Assembly: GCA_036426205.1 (NCBI GenBank) | Contig: CM071586.1 | Span: forward strand, 12,415,124-12,479,123 | Source of the DNA: Ascaphus truei | Taxonomy: Eukaryota > Chordata > Amphibia > Anura > Ascaphidae | DNA length: 64,000 bases | Reading direction: 5' to 3' | In this document: piece by piece, positions 10,615 to 21,451 of the stretch | Position numbering within the stretch: position 1 is the stretch's first letter | How the letters are laid out: the number at the start of each line of letters is the position of its first letter | Notes under the pieces: generated by a model | Databases searched by the model: none | Seen by the model: only the letters and a program-made list of their open reading frames with translations | Told to the model about the DNA's origin: nothing | Made by a program: the position numbers and the translations under genes

Positions 10615-13600
10615 TAATGTCATAGTGCGTATGTGTGTTACTTTGAGAACCGATGTCCGGGACAGATGCAGTTATTCAATGACAGAGCCTGAGACAGACA
10701 AGTCAACTTAGCGCATAGGGAGAGCACAAGATAATAAAGGGACATGACTAGGTAAAACGAGAGAATAGATAAAGTTGATCAACCATGAGTTTGGACACAA
10801 TAGAGGATTTTGCTAGTGAGCAGATAGTCCCATTGATTGGCTTTTGTCGGAGATGAAATGAAGGACCGACCAGCCACGTTACCAAATACTGTCAGAAACA
10901 TATACTGCTGCGACACACTTTATTCGAGCAAATACCCAGTATGTACCTGGCAGATACCTGGAATGCGCCGCTCCTCACCTCTGACAAGCCCCGTTGCATT
11001 TGCCTTCCCAGCCTGGGTTCATGCCTGGCTGATGGGCGGCTGATCTGTTAAATGATAATGATTAGGATTTAATAGGCTGCAATGCTTCGCGTGTCTACCA
11101 GATGGCATAAATTCATGAATTGTAATGCAGTATATATATATATATACTGTGCAGTATTGCAGCCAGTGGGAATAAAATGCTTCAATCCCTGAATGGAAAA
11201 TAACTCAATGCACTCGGGCAGAAAACAGTCACAAACCTCAATACACCCGGGTATACCCGAATTCGTGGGACTAGCCGAGCTCGAATAAAGTGTGTCGCCA
11301 GTGTATCACCTACTTGACAAGAACCCTATAATTGTGGAAAGCCTGCAAGAGGCGAGACCTACAAAAAACAATCGATCTGGAATGCTATGGCCGCATGTAG
11401 AGTGCAATCACTGAAGCTAAAAGTCGGAGAAAGGACCTTGCAGAGCTCCGGCGCATCCAGACATTTAACGAGGTCTATAAACAAGACTACACGTGCAAGG
11501 GTCAATTACTGTTGAAAAGAGCCATGAAATTTGAGAGAGCCCATATTGAAGGGAAGGAGCAAAGGGACACGGCTGCATCCACCGCTGCCTCTGCACGTTG
11601 GAACACCAATTTGGAAGCAAACTTAGAGGTTTACATGTAGAAAAGGAAGCCGTCGCTGCTGAAGCCCAAGGTGAGATCTTTGAAACAGCCGGAAGACAAG
11701 ATGGCGGGGAGCACTGGAGAAATCCAATAGCTTTAGAAGATCCAGCACACCAGAGACTATTTAATAAGTCATGCCAGTATGAACGCAGGTTCACCATCTC
11801 TACCTGATGAGGAGAGTATTACAGATGCCAAAGCTATGGAGACTCCACATGAATTAGAGGAACAGCATCTTCAAGCATACACTACATGGGGTGGCTACAT
11901 CTACCACAGTGAACCACACAATCACATGTGTACGGATGCACTACACCAAGCTCGCAATCCAGGTACGTTAACACAGAGAACACTTTTCTCATACTTACAC
12001 ACTGTCACCTTACATCCACTGCACGTAAGAGATGACTGCAGGGTTCCCCTCAGCAAGGACTATTGCACATAAAGCATACCCAACACATACACCAAAGGCT
12101 TCCAATAAACCCTTCTCCACCTTACGGTTCAATGTTGTGAACCAATATGATGGACAGAGCAACATACCCAACTACAACAGCCCACATCTTCAACCCTAGG
12201 TACACCAACCGTATCTAGTACTAGCTATTTAAAGAAACGAAAGACCAGTCACAAGATACAATAATACTAGAACACCTTTCTCGGTCCATATGACCCACGT
12301 GACACCCATAGAGTAGTGTTTTACCAAGTCCTAAAAATTGCTGGGTAACGGTTGCCTAGTGGAAAAATAGAACATTTGCTATGCCGGGTACCAAGTACCC
12401 GGGCCAGGCAGCTTTGAATTACCTGCAGAGGGTGAGGACGACCACTGTAACATTGTGGGAGCAATGGCAGACATCCTGGTGGCGGTGGCAGCAGAGGACA
12501 TCATTGTTGAACTAGTGGGAGCAGCGGAACACATCCTATCACAGCCAGTGCCGGTGGGAGCCGGGGAATGTTACCGGAGCAGGAGCATTAATATTGGTCA
12601 GCCAGCTCCTTATCCTTCGCAGTGGTCCTCATCACCCTCCACCGATGGCTACAGGTAAGTCTCTTCTGCTGCTCTGCTTCTGCCGTTATCCAAAGGAGGA
12701 CCAACGAAGCAGAACAGAAATTACCGGACACAGGGCCACAGCCCCCTGGGTAATTTCTGGATACCCGGTACATCACCACCGTAGAGGAACCCAGGCGCCT
12801 ATTCAAGGAACTTGGAGTTTGCTTCAAATGCTGCACTTCCACAAGTCACCTCCTCAGAGATTGTAAAGACGCTATCAAATATACAGAGTGTTACAGTGAC
12901 ATGTAGCAGCTTTATATCCAGAAACAATTAAACCTAACTGACTCAAGGCCCCCAACCCTGTTTCAAAGTTTGGTGGAGAGGGAGAAGAGAAAATAACACC
13001 ACCATAAGTCACATCCAAGTGCACCAAGATTTGTGGAGAAGAACGTGATGCGAGATCCTGCTCTAAAATGTCTTGTAGTACACCCCGAGTGACAATCTGA
13101 AAAGGCTATAAGAGTGTACACCATCATTGATGATCAAAGCAACTGATCTTTAGTTAGGTCAGAGTTCTTTGACTTGTACAACATAAGAGACAATGCTTCC
13201 CCCTACACACTCAGAACATGCGCAGGAATGATGGAGACAACACGTAGTAGAGCAAATGGCTACATCACGTGTTCCATAGATTGTAGAATAAAGATACCAT
13301 TCCCTACTCTATACGAGTTTAGTCAGATGCCAGAAAATAGCTAAATTCCCACACCAGACATGACACGTCATCACCCTCACCTCAGAAGAATAGCTGATCG
13401 TGTCCCACTGTTAGACCAAGAGACCCGGGTCTTACTACTGCTTGGCAGGTATATCTTTAGGGTATACAAAGTCCGCAAACAGCGCAACGGTTCCCATAAC
13501 ACCCCATATTCCCGAAAACTTGACCTGGGATGGGTAATTGTGTGTGACATATGCATTGACAAAGTACACAAACCTGACAACGTCGATGCCCTATAAACAA

Positions 13601-14235
13601 ACATTGGATAATAGGCATGCATCCCTCTTCAAACCATGTCCTAACCACTTCAACATAAAAGTAGGACTTGGCAACAAGGAGAAACAAAGGCATATCACTG
13701 AAACTTACAGAGATATCTTTACATGAGAGATTTGTGGAAATGGTCTAGGATGTACAGCATTGCAGACAACAAAAGACAATGATAAGCCAACTCCATCAAT
13801 GGAAGACAGATTTACTGAGGATGATGGATAAAGACCTCTTTACAGATGAATCAAACAGTTTGGTGACTCCACTTCCATTTCATTCACCCAGAGGACGTCT
13901 CCCAAACAACAGAGAACAGGCCCTCTATAGACTTGCTTTGCTGCATTGCAACTTAGAAAGGAAGCCAGAAACAAAGCGTCACTTTATGGACTTCAAGAAG
14001 AAGATATTCGACAGTGGTTAGCAGAACCCACTCCTCCACTGAAGGAAGGCGAAGAATGCTGGTACCACCATTATTTGGCGTTTACCACCCACATAAACCT
14101 GGTCAAATCCGGGTGGTATTTGATTCAAGTGTTCAATTCCAAGGAGTCTCCTTAAACTATGTTCTCATTACTGGACCAGACTTAACGAATAATCTTATAG
14201 GAGTGTTAATCTGCTTTTGGAAGGAGGGAGAATGA
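10615..14235 (+). pseudogene. BEL/Pao retrotransposon relic, copy 2
   Basis: Duplicate of the 5228-8228 relic, carrying the same stop after IIDDQSN (near 13131), so that defect predates the duplication. The zinc-knuckle-like CCHC is at 12820-12864, the HHPHLRRIADRVPLLDQ to KLDLGWVIV region at 13363-13540, and GRASLFKPCPNHF-type sequence near 13620. The RT continues past the copy 1 breakpoint: EEGE-type WYHHY, KPGQIRVVFDSS and GPDLTNNLIGVL (14040-14215), typical of the BEL/Pao RT amino end. It stops near 14235 without the catalytic YxDD. A 399-bp MITE interrupts the gag at 10905-11303. Confidence 0.85.
10905..11303. mobile_element. 399-bp MITE inside BEL copy 2
   Basis: Terminal inverted repeats of about 22 bases (gcgacacactttattcgagc at the left, its complement ending at 11303) with TA on both sides (10903-10904, 11304-11305). 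The empty site is present in BEL copy 1 (aaacatatatcacc, about 5511-5524), so boundaries and the TA duplication are exact. Contains a (TA)n run near 11131. No coding capacity. The insertion post-dates the segmental duplication. Confidence 0.9.
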
Positions 14236-14375
14236 TCCAGACAGGGAAGAAACGGTGCACAGACAAAAAAGGTAACACTGGACGTGATGACCAAGAACAA
14301 TGTTTATTGATTCAAATCCAAAAACGTTTTGCTTGCAAGTTCTCTAAGGCTTGGGACATGGTAATCCAAACAGCG

Positions 14376-14435
14376 CTGACGCTCATGCTCTCCTGCTCAA
14401 GCAGGAGCTTTTTTGTGTCCCTGCATGAGCGTCAG
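14376..14435. repeat. Nested hairpin
   Basis: A perfect 13-base stem (ctgacgctcatgc at 14376-14388, its complement at 14423-14435) encloses a second palindrome, tcctgctcaagcagga, followed by a T-run. Probably the tip of a foldback or MITE; the surrounding 14236-14600 holds GC-rich unannotated sequence with a further short inverted repeat (actgcca/tggcagt). Confidence 0.7.
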
Positions 14436-14599
14436 TGTGCGCGTTTGTGAGCCGGGTGGGAGGCGGGGCGGAGGCGAGGCGGGTCTAGCGCGCTACGTGA
14501 CGGTACAGACGTCACGGACTGCCATTGGCTTTTGGCAGTCACGTGACCTGCCCTCCGCACGCCTGCGGAAGCGCTGTCTAAAGCCGTGCACATAGGTAT

Positions 14600-15058
14600 G
14601 ATGTTTCCCCTCATAATAAATTCCATATACAGGGCTCCCAGGATACTGAACAGTTTCTGTTCTGTCTAGGCTGAACAGGGCAGCCTCGTGGTACATGCAC
14701 TCCATTCCACAGTTTGTCTGCTGCCTGTTTTCTGTCACCTGTCATGCTGATTAGAGATCAGGTATATAAGACCTGTTTCCTGTTTCCTCTCCCTCTCCCC
14801 CAAGAGCCTGGAGGCTGGAAGGCTGCTGAACTACAGAGGGGGAGAAGCCTCCTCCCCAAACAGGTTCAATCATTCTGTTTGCTTGTACTTATTTTGTTGG
14901 TGGAAGTGGACAAGCCACTTCCAACCCTGAGTCAGGGAAATCTAAGTTTAAGTTATCGCTCAGATGAGCAACTTTTTGTTTGGCGTTGTTTTTACTGTTT
15001 GCAGTGTTCTAACAGTCCCGGACAGACGGCGGAGCCCCGGAGTAAGCCGTTTGTCACA
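14600..15058 (+). mobile_element. 5' LTR of Gmr1-like Ty3 element (left edge uncertain)
   Basis: Sequence upstream of a primer-binding site with a TATA box (tatataag, 14763-14770) and a CA end at 15057-15058. Two bases later comes TGGTGGAGAATGCGGGCA, a typical tRNA-primer complement. No 3' LTR is present, so the left boundary and target duplication cannot be fixed. Confidence 0.6.
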
Positions 15059-15060
15059 TA

Positions 15061-15078
15061 TGGTGGAGAATGCGGGCA
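15061..15078 (+). promoter_or_regulatory. Primer-binding site
   Basis: Tggtggagaatgcgggca begins with the TGG complementary to a tRNA CCA end and lies two bases after the LTR terminus. The matching tRNA was not identified. Confidence 0.6.
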
Positions 15079-15141
15079 GAACACTAAAAGGTCTGCGGGT
15101 TAAAGAACTTTGGAAAAAAGTTCTCACCCTCTCCAAACAAG

Positions 15142-15968
15142 ATGGACGACGTGGTGAGTGCGCTGGTACACAATGTCGCTGTCCAGAAAGACGCGAATGA
15201 AGCTCTGCAACAGGCGAATAAAATCCAGCAAGAGACTAATGCAAGCCAGCAAGAAATAAACCGCTTGCTGAGAGAGGAGCAACAACAGTTCGCCCACAGC
15301 TTGCAGCAGGAACTCGAGATCCTGAGGGAGACTATCCGTAACCTTCCACTGGCAGAGGCAGCCCCAGTCCCGAAAATGGCCAGGGCAAGCCACTACCTTC
15401 AGAAGATGGGGCCCTCGGATGATGTGGAAGCCTATCTTCTCATGTTTGAACGCACGACACAGAGAGAGGGATGGCCAGAAGCTCAGTGGGCCGGTCTAAT
15501 CGCACCCTTCCTAAGCGGCGAACCCCAGAAGGCTTACTTTGATCTAGAGCCAGCCGAAGCTAACGTCTATGCAAAATTGAAGTTCGAGATCCTCGCCCGC
15601 CTCGGCGTAACCACGGCTGTTCGTGCCCAAAGGTTTCATGCGTGGTCCTTCACCGAACCAGATGGACCGAAGCCAGATGTATGACCTCATCCACCTCGCC
15701 CGGAAATGGCTACAACCCGAGATCAACTCAGCAAGCCACATCGTGGAACGGTTGGTCATGGACCAGTTCTTGAGGAAACTTCCCTCTGCCTTACGCCGTT
15801 GGGTCAGTCGGAGTGACCCCCACAATGCGGATGAGCTTGTGGCCCTCGTAGAAAGGTACAATGCAGCAGAAGAGCACCCGCAACCCACAGTCGTGGAGCA
15901 ACCCCACTACCCGAGGTTCCAGGACTCTTCCAGAGACGGTAAAAAGGGTACCGGGGTTAAAGGGGGCT
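15142..15968 (+). pseudogene. Gmr1-like gag with SCAN-like capsid region
   Basis: Structural Gag of a Ty3 element. It begins MDDVVSALVHNVAVQKDANE, has a Gln-rich predicted coiled coil (residues 20-60) and then a capsid region. The segment from about 15685 (YDLIHLARKWLQPE, then IVERLVMDQFLRKLP, RRWVSRSDPHNADELVALVE) resembles the vertebrate SCAN domain (RRWLRPE..., LLVLEQFL..LP, WV..H.P.S.EEAV.L.E). Published work derives SCAN from the Gag capsid of Gmr1-like elements. A one-base shift near 15660 moves frame 1 to frame 2, and another near 15960 moves to frame 3. Not functional. Confidence 0.82.
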
Positions 15969-16882
15969 GAAGAGCGACGACCACCTTCACGCAGCACCAG
16001 CAACAGTGGCTCGCACACTAAGGGCAATAGCCAACATGGGGAGCCGGGAAAAGGCTCTAAGTGGGACACAGACTATGTACCTAAATGTGTAAATTGTTAT
16101 GAGAGGGGTCAAACAGAAAAAATCTGCCCACTAAATGCTGAGCCCATGCAATGCAACAGCGTGGAACCTTATTTGCTGTGGTCCCAATGTATGGGCCCTA
16201 GCCCAGAGGACCCCTTGAATAACCATCTGTGGGCATTTGTAAAGGTTAATGGTAAGAGAGTTCGGGCACTTCTTGACTCTGGGAGCATAGTCACACTAGT
16301 GTCCGAATACCTGTTGCCCATTAAGAAGAAACAGGTAAACAGTTCACAAAGAGTGGCAATTTGTTGTATACATGGGGATAATCATGAATATTCCACTGTT
16401 GATGTTTTTTTTTAAACAGAATTTGGTTCTTTAGATTTCAAGGTGGGTATTGTACCAAAACTGGCACATGATGTGTTAATAGGGACCGACTTTCCCCATT
16501 TTCTAAAAATGTGGTCCCCCGCTCAGAATAGCGCCCAGAGTTCAATAGCGGACCATAACGAATTATTAGAAGAAACAAATCCTTTCCCTTTTTCAGAAAT
16601 AGAGGTTGACGAGGGCCCAAATAAGAAGGGGGAAAAGGAGGAGTGCTGTAAAATTCCCTTCCCCATCGCTACTTTGGTAGGGAATACCCCAAATCAAGAT
16701 GTTGATCAGGCACTTACCACCCCAGAACCAGATAAGACCCTCGCTGACCTAGAGGTCAGTCATGGGAGTTTTAAGAAGGCCCAGTGGGAAGACCCCACAT
16801 TAGCGGTAGCAAGGGGGAATATACGGGACCAGAATAGTACTCTTGGCCAACCATATAGGTCACCTGCCTACCCTACTTCGAG
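15969..16882 (+). pseudogene. Gmr1-like nucleocapsid and aspartic protease
   Basis: Frame 3 continues the polyprotein. A zinc knuckle at about 16084-16128 reads CVNCYERGQTEKIC, a CX2CX4HX4C motif with Gln replacing His. A retropepsin follows, with the active-site LLDSGS near 16270-16287 and the flanking VKVNGKRVRA and LVSEYLLP. An in-frame TAA at 16413 interrupts it, then VGIVPKLAHDVLIGTDFP continues (16443 on). An acidic spacer runs to the next shift at about 16865. No reverse transcriptase motifs lie between protease and integrase. Confidence 0.8.
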
Positions 16883-18138
16883 GTAGAGAACGACCTAGTA
16901 TATCGGGTTGATAAAAGGAAATCAGTTACAACTAAACAATTGTTGGTACCACGGACATTCCATAACATAGTATTACACCTCGCACACAGTCATCCATTGG
17001 GTGGGGACCTAGGGGTGGAAAAGACAAAAGAAAAGGTTCTCCGAAGCTTCTATTGGCCTGGGGTTCTGGAAGAAATTACAAACTATTGCTCCTCATGCCC
17101 AGAATGTCAGATCACCGCCCCGTTCAAAGCGTACCGCAGCCCATTGGTACCCCTTCCCATAATAGATGTACCATTTGACCGGATTGCTATGGATCTAGTA
17201 GGACCCCTAATAAAGTCTGCTAGGGGACATCAGCATATATTGGTAATATTAGATTATGCCACCCGATATCCGGAGGCAGTTCCCCTATGTAGCACCTCTG
17301 CTAAAAACATAGCAAAAGAGTTAGTAGTTCTGTTTTCCCGGGTCGGAATCCCTAGAGAGATCTTATCTGACCAGGGAACACCATTTATGTCCCAAGTAAC
17401 AAAAGAGCTATGTAAACTCCTAAAAATCAAGCATCTCAGAACCTCAGTCTATCATCCACAAACAGATGGTTTAGTGGAAAGGTTCAATAAAACCTTAAAG
17501 AGCATGTTACGTCGGGCGGTCGATAAGGATGGGAAAAACTGGGATTGTTTGTTACCTTACCTGTTATTTGCCATTAGGGAAGTTCCCCAATCATCCACAG
17601 GCTTCTCCCCGTTTGAACTATTGTATGGCCGACACCCAAGGGGCTTACTGGATATAGCCAAAGAGACTTGGGAACACGAGGTTACCCCTTACAGAAGTGT
17701 AATAAAGCATGTTGCCCAGATGCAGGACCGCATTGCTGCAGTCCTACCCATAGTGAGGGAACACATGGAAAAAGCTCAAGAAGCACAGAGGAATATGTAT
17801 AATAATGGTGCTAGGGTCAGATTTTTTTTCCCAGGTGATAGGGTACTAGTTCTGGTTCCCACCGTAGAGAGTAAATTCCTTGCTAAATGGCATGGCCATA
17901 TGAGGTCTTGGAAAGAGTGGGAGAAGTAAATTATAAGGTAAGACAGCCAGGTAGGAGGAAACCTGAGCAAATTTACCATATAAACCTACTCAAGCCCTGG
18001 AAAGATAGAGAGTTCTTGTTAACCCTAGTACCCCCAGGTCCGTCAGAGAATCAAGAAACTGACCCAGAGGTTAGCATGGACAGTGTGGAGGAACCAGGCG
18101 CTTACCTTCAGTATCAGAGTTACAGAGTGGCGATGTAA
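16883..18138 (+). pseudogene. Gmr1-like integrase with GPY/F tail
   Basis: Ty3-type integrase that would insert the element's cDNA. An HHCC zinc-binding region (HLAHSHPLGGDLG, then CSSCPEC) is followed by the DDE core: Asp in AMDLVGPL near 17190, Asp in ILSDQGTPF near 17370, Glu in HPQTDGLVERFNK near 17480. A one-base deletion near 17895 shifts the frame before the GPY/F-like module (PYEVLERVGEVNYKVRQPG, INLLKPW). The coding stops at 18138, where Penelope sequence follows, so any RT and RNase H located after integrase are lost. Protease-then-integrase order matches Gmr1-like elements rather than ordinary Ty3. Confidence 0.85.
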
Positions 18139-20440
18139 CCAGTGATTGTGGTTAATTTCTATCGATGTGTGTTATTTCTTGCGATCCCTTCTGCTACTAC
18201 CCCTAGTAAAGGGATGATCCAAAGCCCTTCGGAAACGTAGAGACAAAACAGAGTAGGGGGAGCGAGGGATGAGTAAAAGCACAGATGGTTAGAGAGGGGT
18301 TTATCTTTTGCACCCAATACGGGTCCGAATCTATTCCAATTGTTTATTGATCTAAACAGTTTCATTAGAAAAATGACTCTAAATCGATATTTTAAAATAC
18401 AAGAGAACAATATCAAATCCTTTAATCCTGTCACTATTTTCAATACACAGGAAACAGCCTGTGTTGAGACACTCACGTCACTGCTGAGAGAGTCGGGCTC
18501 ATTATCGGGATCACAAGCCTCAATTGACAACCTTGAACTGTCCATCCATCCAACCGGGTCTGTGGAAGTTGACTTATACGATGACCTGAATATATTATTT
18601 TCACCTTTTAAACCCAGGTCAGTTTTCTTCCCTTACCAATCTAAGGGAGGATTTGTGGACACGTTTTATAACTTGGTTCTACGATATTTCGAGTCACTGT
18701 GTGCTAAACCAATTAAATTCAATCACAATTTATCTAGAGGTGAGCTGGACGCATTGGGCAAACTAAGAGCCAACAATGACATTGTCATCCGACAGGCTGA
18801 TAAGGGGGAGGCATAGTCATCCAGGACTTATCTGCGTATCTCATAGAGGCACGTAGACTCCTGGGTGACCCTGCTTCCTATACCTTGTTGGAGTCAGACC
18901 CAGTGGACACTTACCAGTTGTTGTTGAAGGAACTCCTTACCACTGCACAGGGAGATGGGATCATTTCTAAATCTGAATTTAAATTTTTGTTTACCTCACA
19001 TCCACGCACTCCCATTTTTTATCACTTACCCAAGGTGCATAAGTCCTTGTCCAATCCCCCTGGCAGACCCTTAGTTTCGGGTGTGGAGTCGATGACATCG
19101 AGTCTATCCCAATATGTTGATTATTTTCTCCATCCCTACGTAGTCAAGCTTAGGTCCCATGTTAGGGATACACTCCATGTCATCGACTCCATCTCTGATA
19201 TTAGGTGGAAATCCACTTACCTATGGGCCACATGTGATGTCACATCACTATATACCTGTATTCAACATGCCAGGGGGTTAGAAGCAATTAAATACTGTCT
19301 GGACACGGACTTATCATTTCCAGATAAGCACAAGCACTTTATTTTGCAAAGTATTCATTTCATTCTCACTCACAATTATTTTTTATTTTGAAGACAATTA
19401 TCACTTGCAAATCTGTGGAACGGCCATGGGCACGAGATTCGCTCCGAGCTACGCAAACCTCTTCATGGGGTACTGGGAGGAGTCCCATGTGTGGCTAAAT
19501 GACACACTTGGGGCGGATCTCGTGTACTTTGGTCGCTTCATAGATGATGTTATTATCATTTGGGATCTTGAGTTCCTTCAATGACAATTTTTTGGACTTA
19601 AATTTACTTTTGAAATTGATGCAGTGTCCACTGTGTTTCTGGATTTGGCTCTTAGTACAGACACGGACTTGAATATTATCACCTCCACACATTTCAAGTC
19701 TGTGTCTGTAAACAGCTATGTTCATGCGTCCAGCAATCACCACAAGCAGTGGCTCAACAATGTTCCCTTGGGGCAGTTTCATAGAATACGGAAGAACTGC
19801 TCAAGGGACATGGAATTTAAAAGCCAATCTGAAATACTCAGTAATAAGTTTATATCCAAAGGATATGACCCTGATTTGATCTCGGAGGCTCTCAGTAAGG
19901 TTAGCTCTATTGACAGATCTGTTCTATTAAATAAATCAAAGAAGAAAGGAGATAAGGGGGTTCGCTTGAGTTATGACACTCCAGTGGAACCCATGAATAC
20001 AGAGGTGTCCACTCTGAGGTTTATAACAACTTATAACCAGTCTTATAGATCGATCAATAAAATTCTTAATAATCACTGGTCTATCCTCAAGTGTGACCCC
20101 CATATAGGATCCTGTCTGCCAGAAAGAGCTAATGTAGTGTACAGAAAGGCAAGAAGCATGAAGAGTTTGCTAGCCCCCACGAAACTTAGGTCATCCTTGA
20201 CCAATACCATTACTCCTAAGGGTCCATTAGGTAATCATCATTGTGGACGTAATCGGTGTATTACTTGCAGGCATCTCCAGAAAGAAACGCTGATTGATTC
20301 TCCAAGCAGAGGTACCACATATCGCACCACTAGTTATATTGACTGTCTCAGCACCTATGTGGTATATCTTATACAGTGTGGATGCAGCCAAAAATATGTT
20401 GGACGCACCACCAGAACTCTTGGCACTCGAAATGGAAATA
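18139..20440 (+). pseudogene. Penelope-like element: RT and partial GIY-YIG endonuclease
   Basis: Retroelement that primes at chromosome breaks or ends using a single RT-endonuclease protein. The RT amino region starts in 18340-18816 and shifts at about 18812; palm blocks follow (FYHLPKVHKSL, GRPLVSGV, DTLHVIDSISDI, CDVTSLYTCI). Another shift at about 19390 precedes ICGTAMG, and the catalytic FIDDV is near 19538, followed by an in-frame stop near 19583. The carboxyl part (19624-20440) includes VVYLIQCGCSQKYVGRTTRTL, the start of a GIY-YIG nuclease, cut at about 20440. The upstream 18200-18245 contains a ribozyme-like segment (see findings). Four or more defects; dead. Confidence 0.9.
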
Positions 20441-20446
20441 TTACTG

Positions 20447-20574
20447 TTTGCTCATTTGCATGTCTTAGACAGGTCTGCAACCCCGCCTTTCACCATTATC
20501 ACCCAGCACACAGCACTTCCACTGCAGCAAGGGATTCTGGGAAATTACATGGAAATTACATGCAAATGAGCACA
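20447..20574. repeat. Inverted repeat with octamer motifs
   Basis: A 17-base arm (tttgctcatttgcatgt, 20447-20463) is complemented with one mismatch at 20558-20574. Each arm carries ATGCAAAT or its complement, the POU octamer. It replaces the rest of the Penelope endonuclease, so it is probably a MITE or foldback end. 20575-20983 holds AT-rich sequence with no feature recognised. Confidence 0.6.
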
Positions 20575-20983
20575 CAGTGCCACCTTTTGTCTCAATGTCA
20601 TTTCCATTTTTGTTGTAATTCTCTGGGCTGTTTCCAAGCTGCAAAGTTCTTGTGAAAACAACATCAGATTTAGCAAAGTAAAATTCAAATCGCTATGAGG
20701 ATCTGTTCTTTGATGTGTTGTTTTTCTCACAAGTTTTGCAGCAGGAAGACTTGAGTGTTTTATGTGGCTTTGGCAGAGATTTGGTTTATTTTATTTAATC
20801 TTCCTCTGGTCCTAATGAAGATCTGGATTTCATTTCTTTAAGGGAATTTTAGTATTTATTTTCTGATTTTAATTCCCTTTAAGATAGGGCTGGTTTTAAT
20901 ATTATTCATTTAGTAACATATTAGGACATTCGTATTTAGAAATATACATCTTGTATGTAACCTACATAAATATACATTTATAT

Positions 20984-21215
20984 CAGAGCTTTCCAAACTT
21001 TTCATGTTGGTGACACACTTTTTAGACATGCATCGTTTCGCGACACAGTAAATCTGTTTTACTAGCAAACCAGAGGTTAAACTAACCCCTTATAAGAGAT
21101 ACGGACACATACATAAATTGTAATAACAAAATGTATGTGGACACAACATATCTCATGAAAACCTTTCATTTATATTTTTAAAAATATATGATTTGTCAGA
21201 TAACATACATTTCCA
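20984..21215 (+). mobile_element. hAT-type non-autonomous element, 5' part
   Basis: Starts cagagctttccaaactttt and continues with ggtgacacactttttagaca and a cgcgacacag block, recognised as a common vertebrate hAT-family non-autonomous repeat. The right end was not located. Confidence 0.5.
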
Positions 21216-21239
21216 AAATTGCTGTCATTTATGAGTGAC

Positions 21240-21313
21240 ACAGAGAGAGAGGGTGAGAGAGGGTGAGAGAGAGAGAGAGGCTGGGTGACTGACTGTGGAT
21301 TGGTGTCTGTATT

Positions 21314-21362
<49 letters not shown>

Positions 21363-21400
21363 CCCCCCCCTCCGTTTTCTCCCCCCCTCCCGGCACATCT
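21240..21400. repeat. GA, CA and C-rich simple repeats
   Basis: (GA)n-type sequence at 21240-21280, (CA)n at 21318-21360, then a C-run with ctccgttttctccccccct. The last is the reverse complement of the minisatellite unit that dominates 25.6-31.7 kb. Confidence 0.9.
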
Positions 21401-21451
21401 CCCCCGCACATCTCACTTCAGACACACACAACACAGAAGCAGGCACGGACA

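Larger units (their letters stand above)
8230..14235 (+). repeat. Segmental duplication unit 2
   Basis: Second unit of the tandem duplication described at 2733-8228. It extends further right, carrying another 500 or so bases of BEL/Pao RT (to 14235) absent from unit 1 because unit 1 was cut at the junction. Confidence 0.9.
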
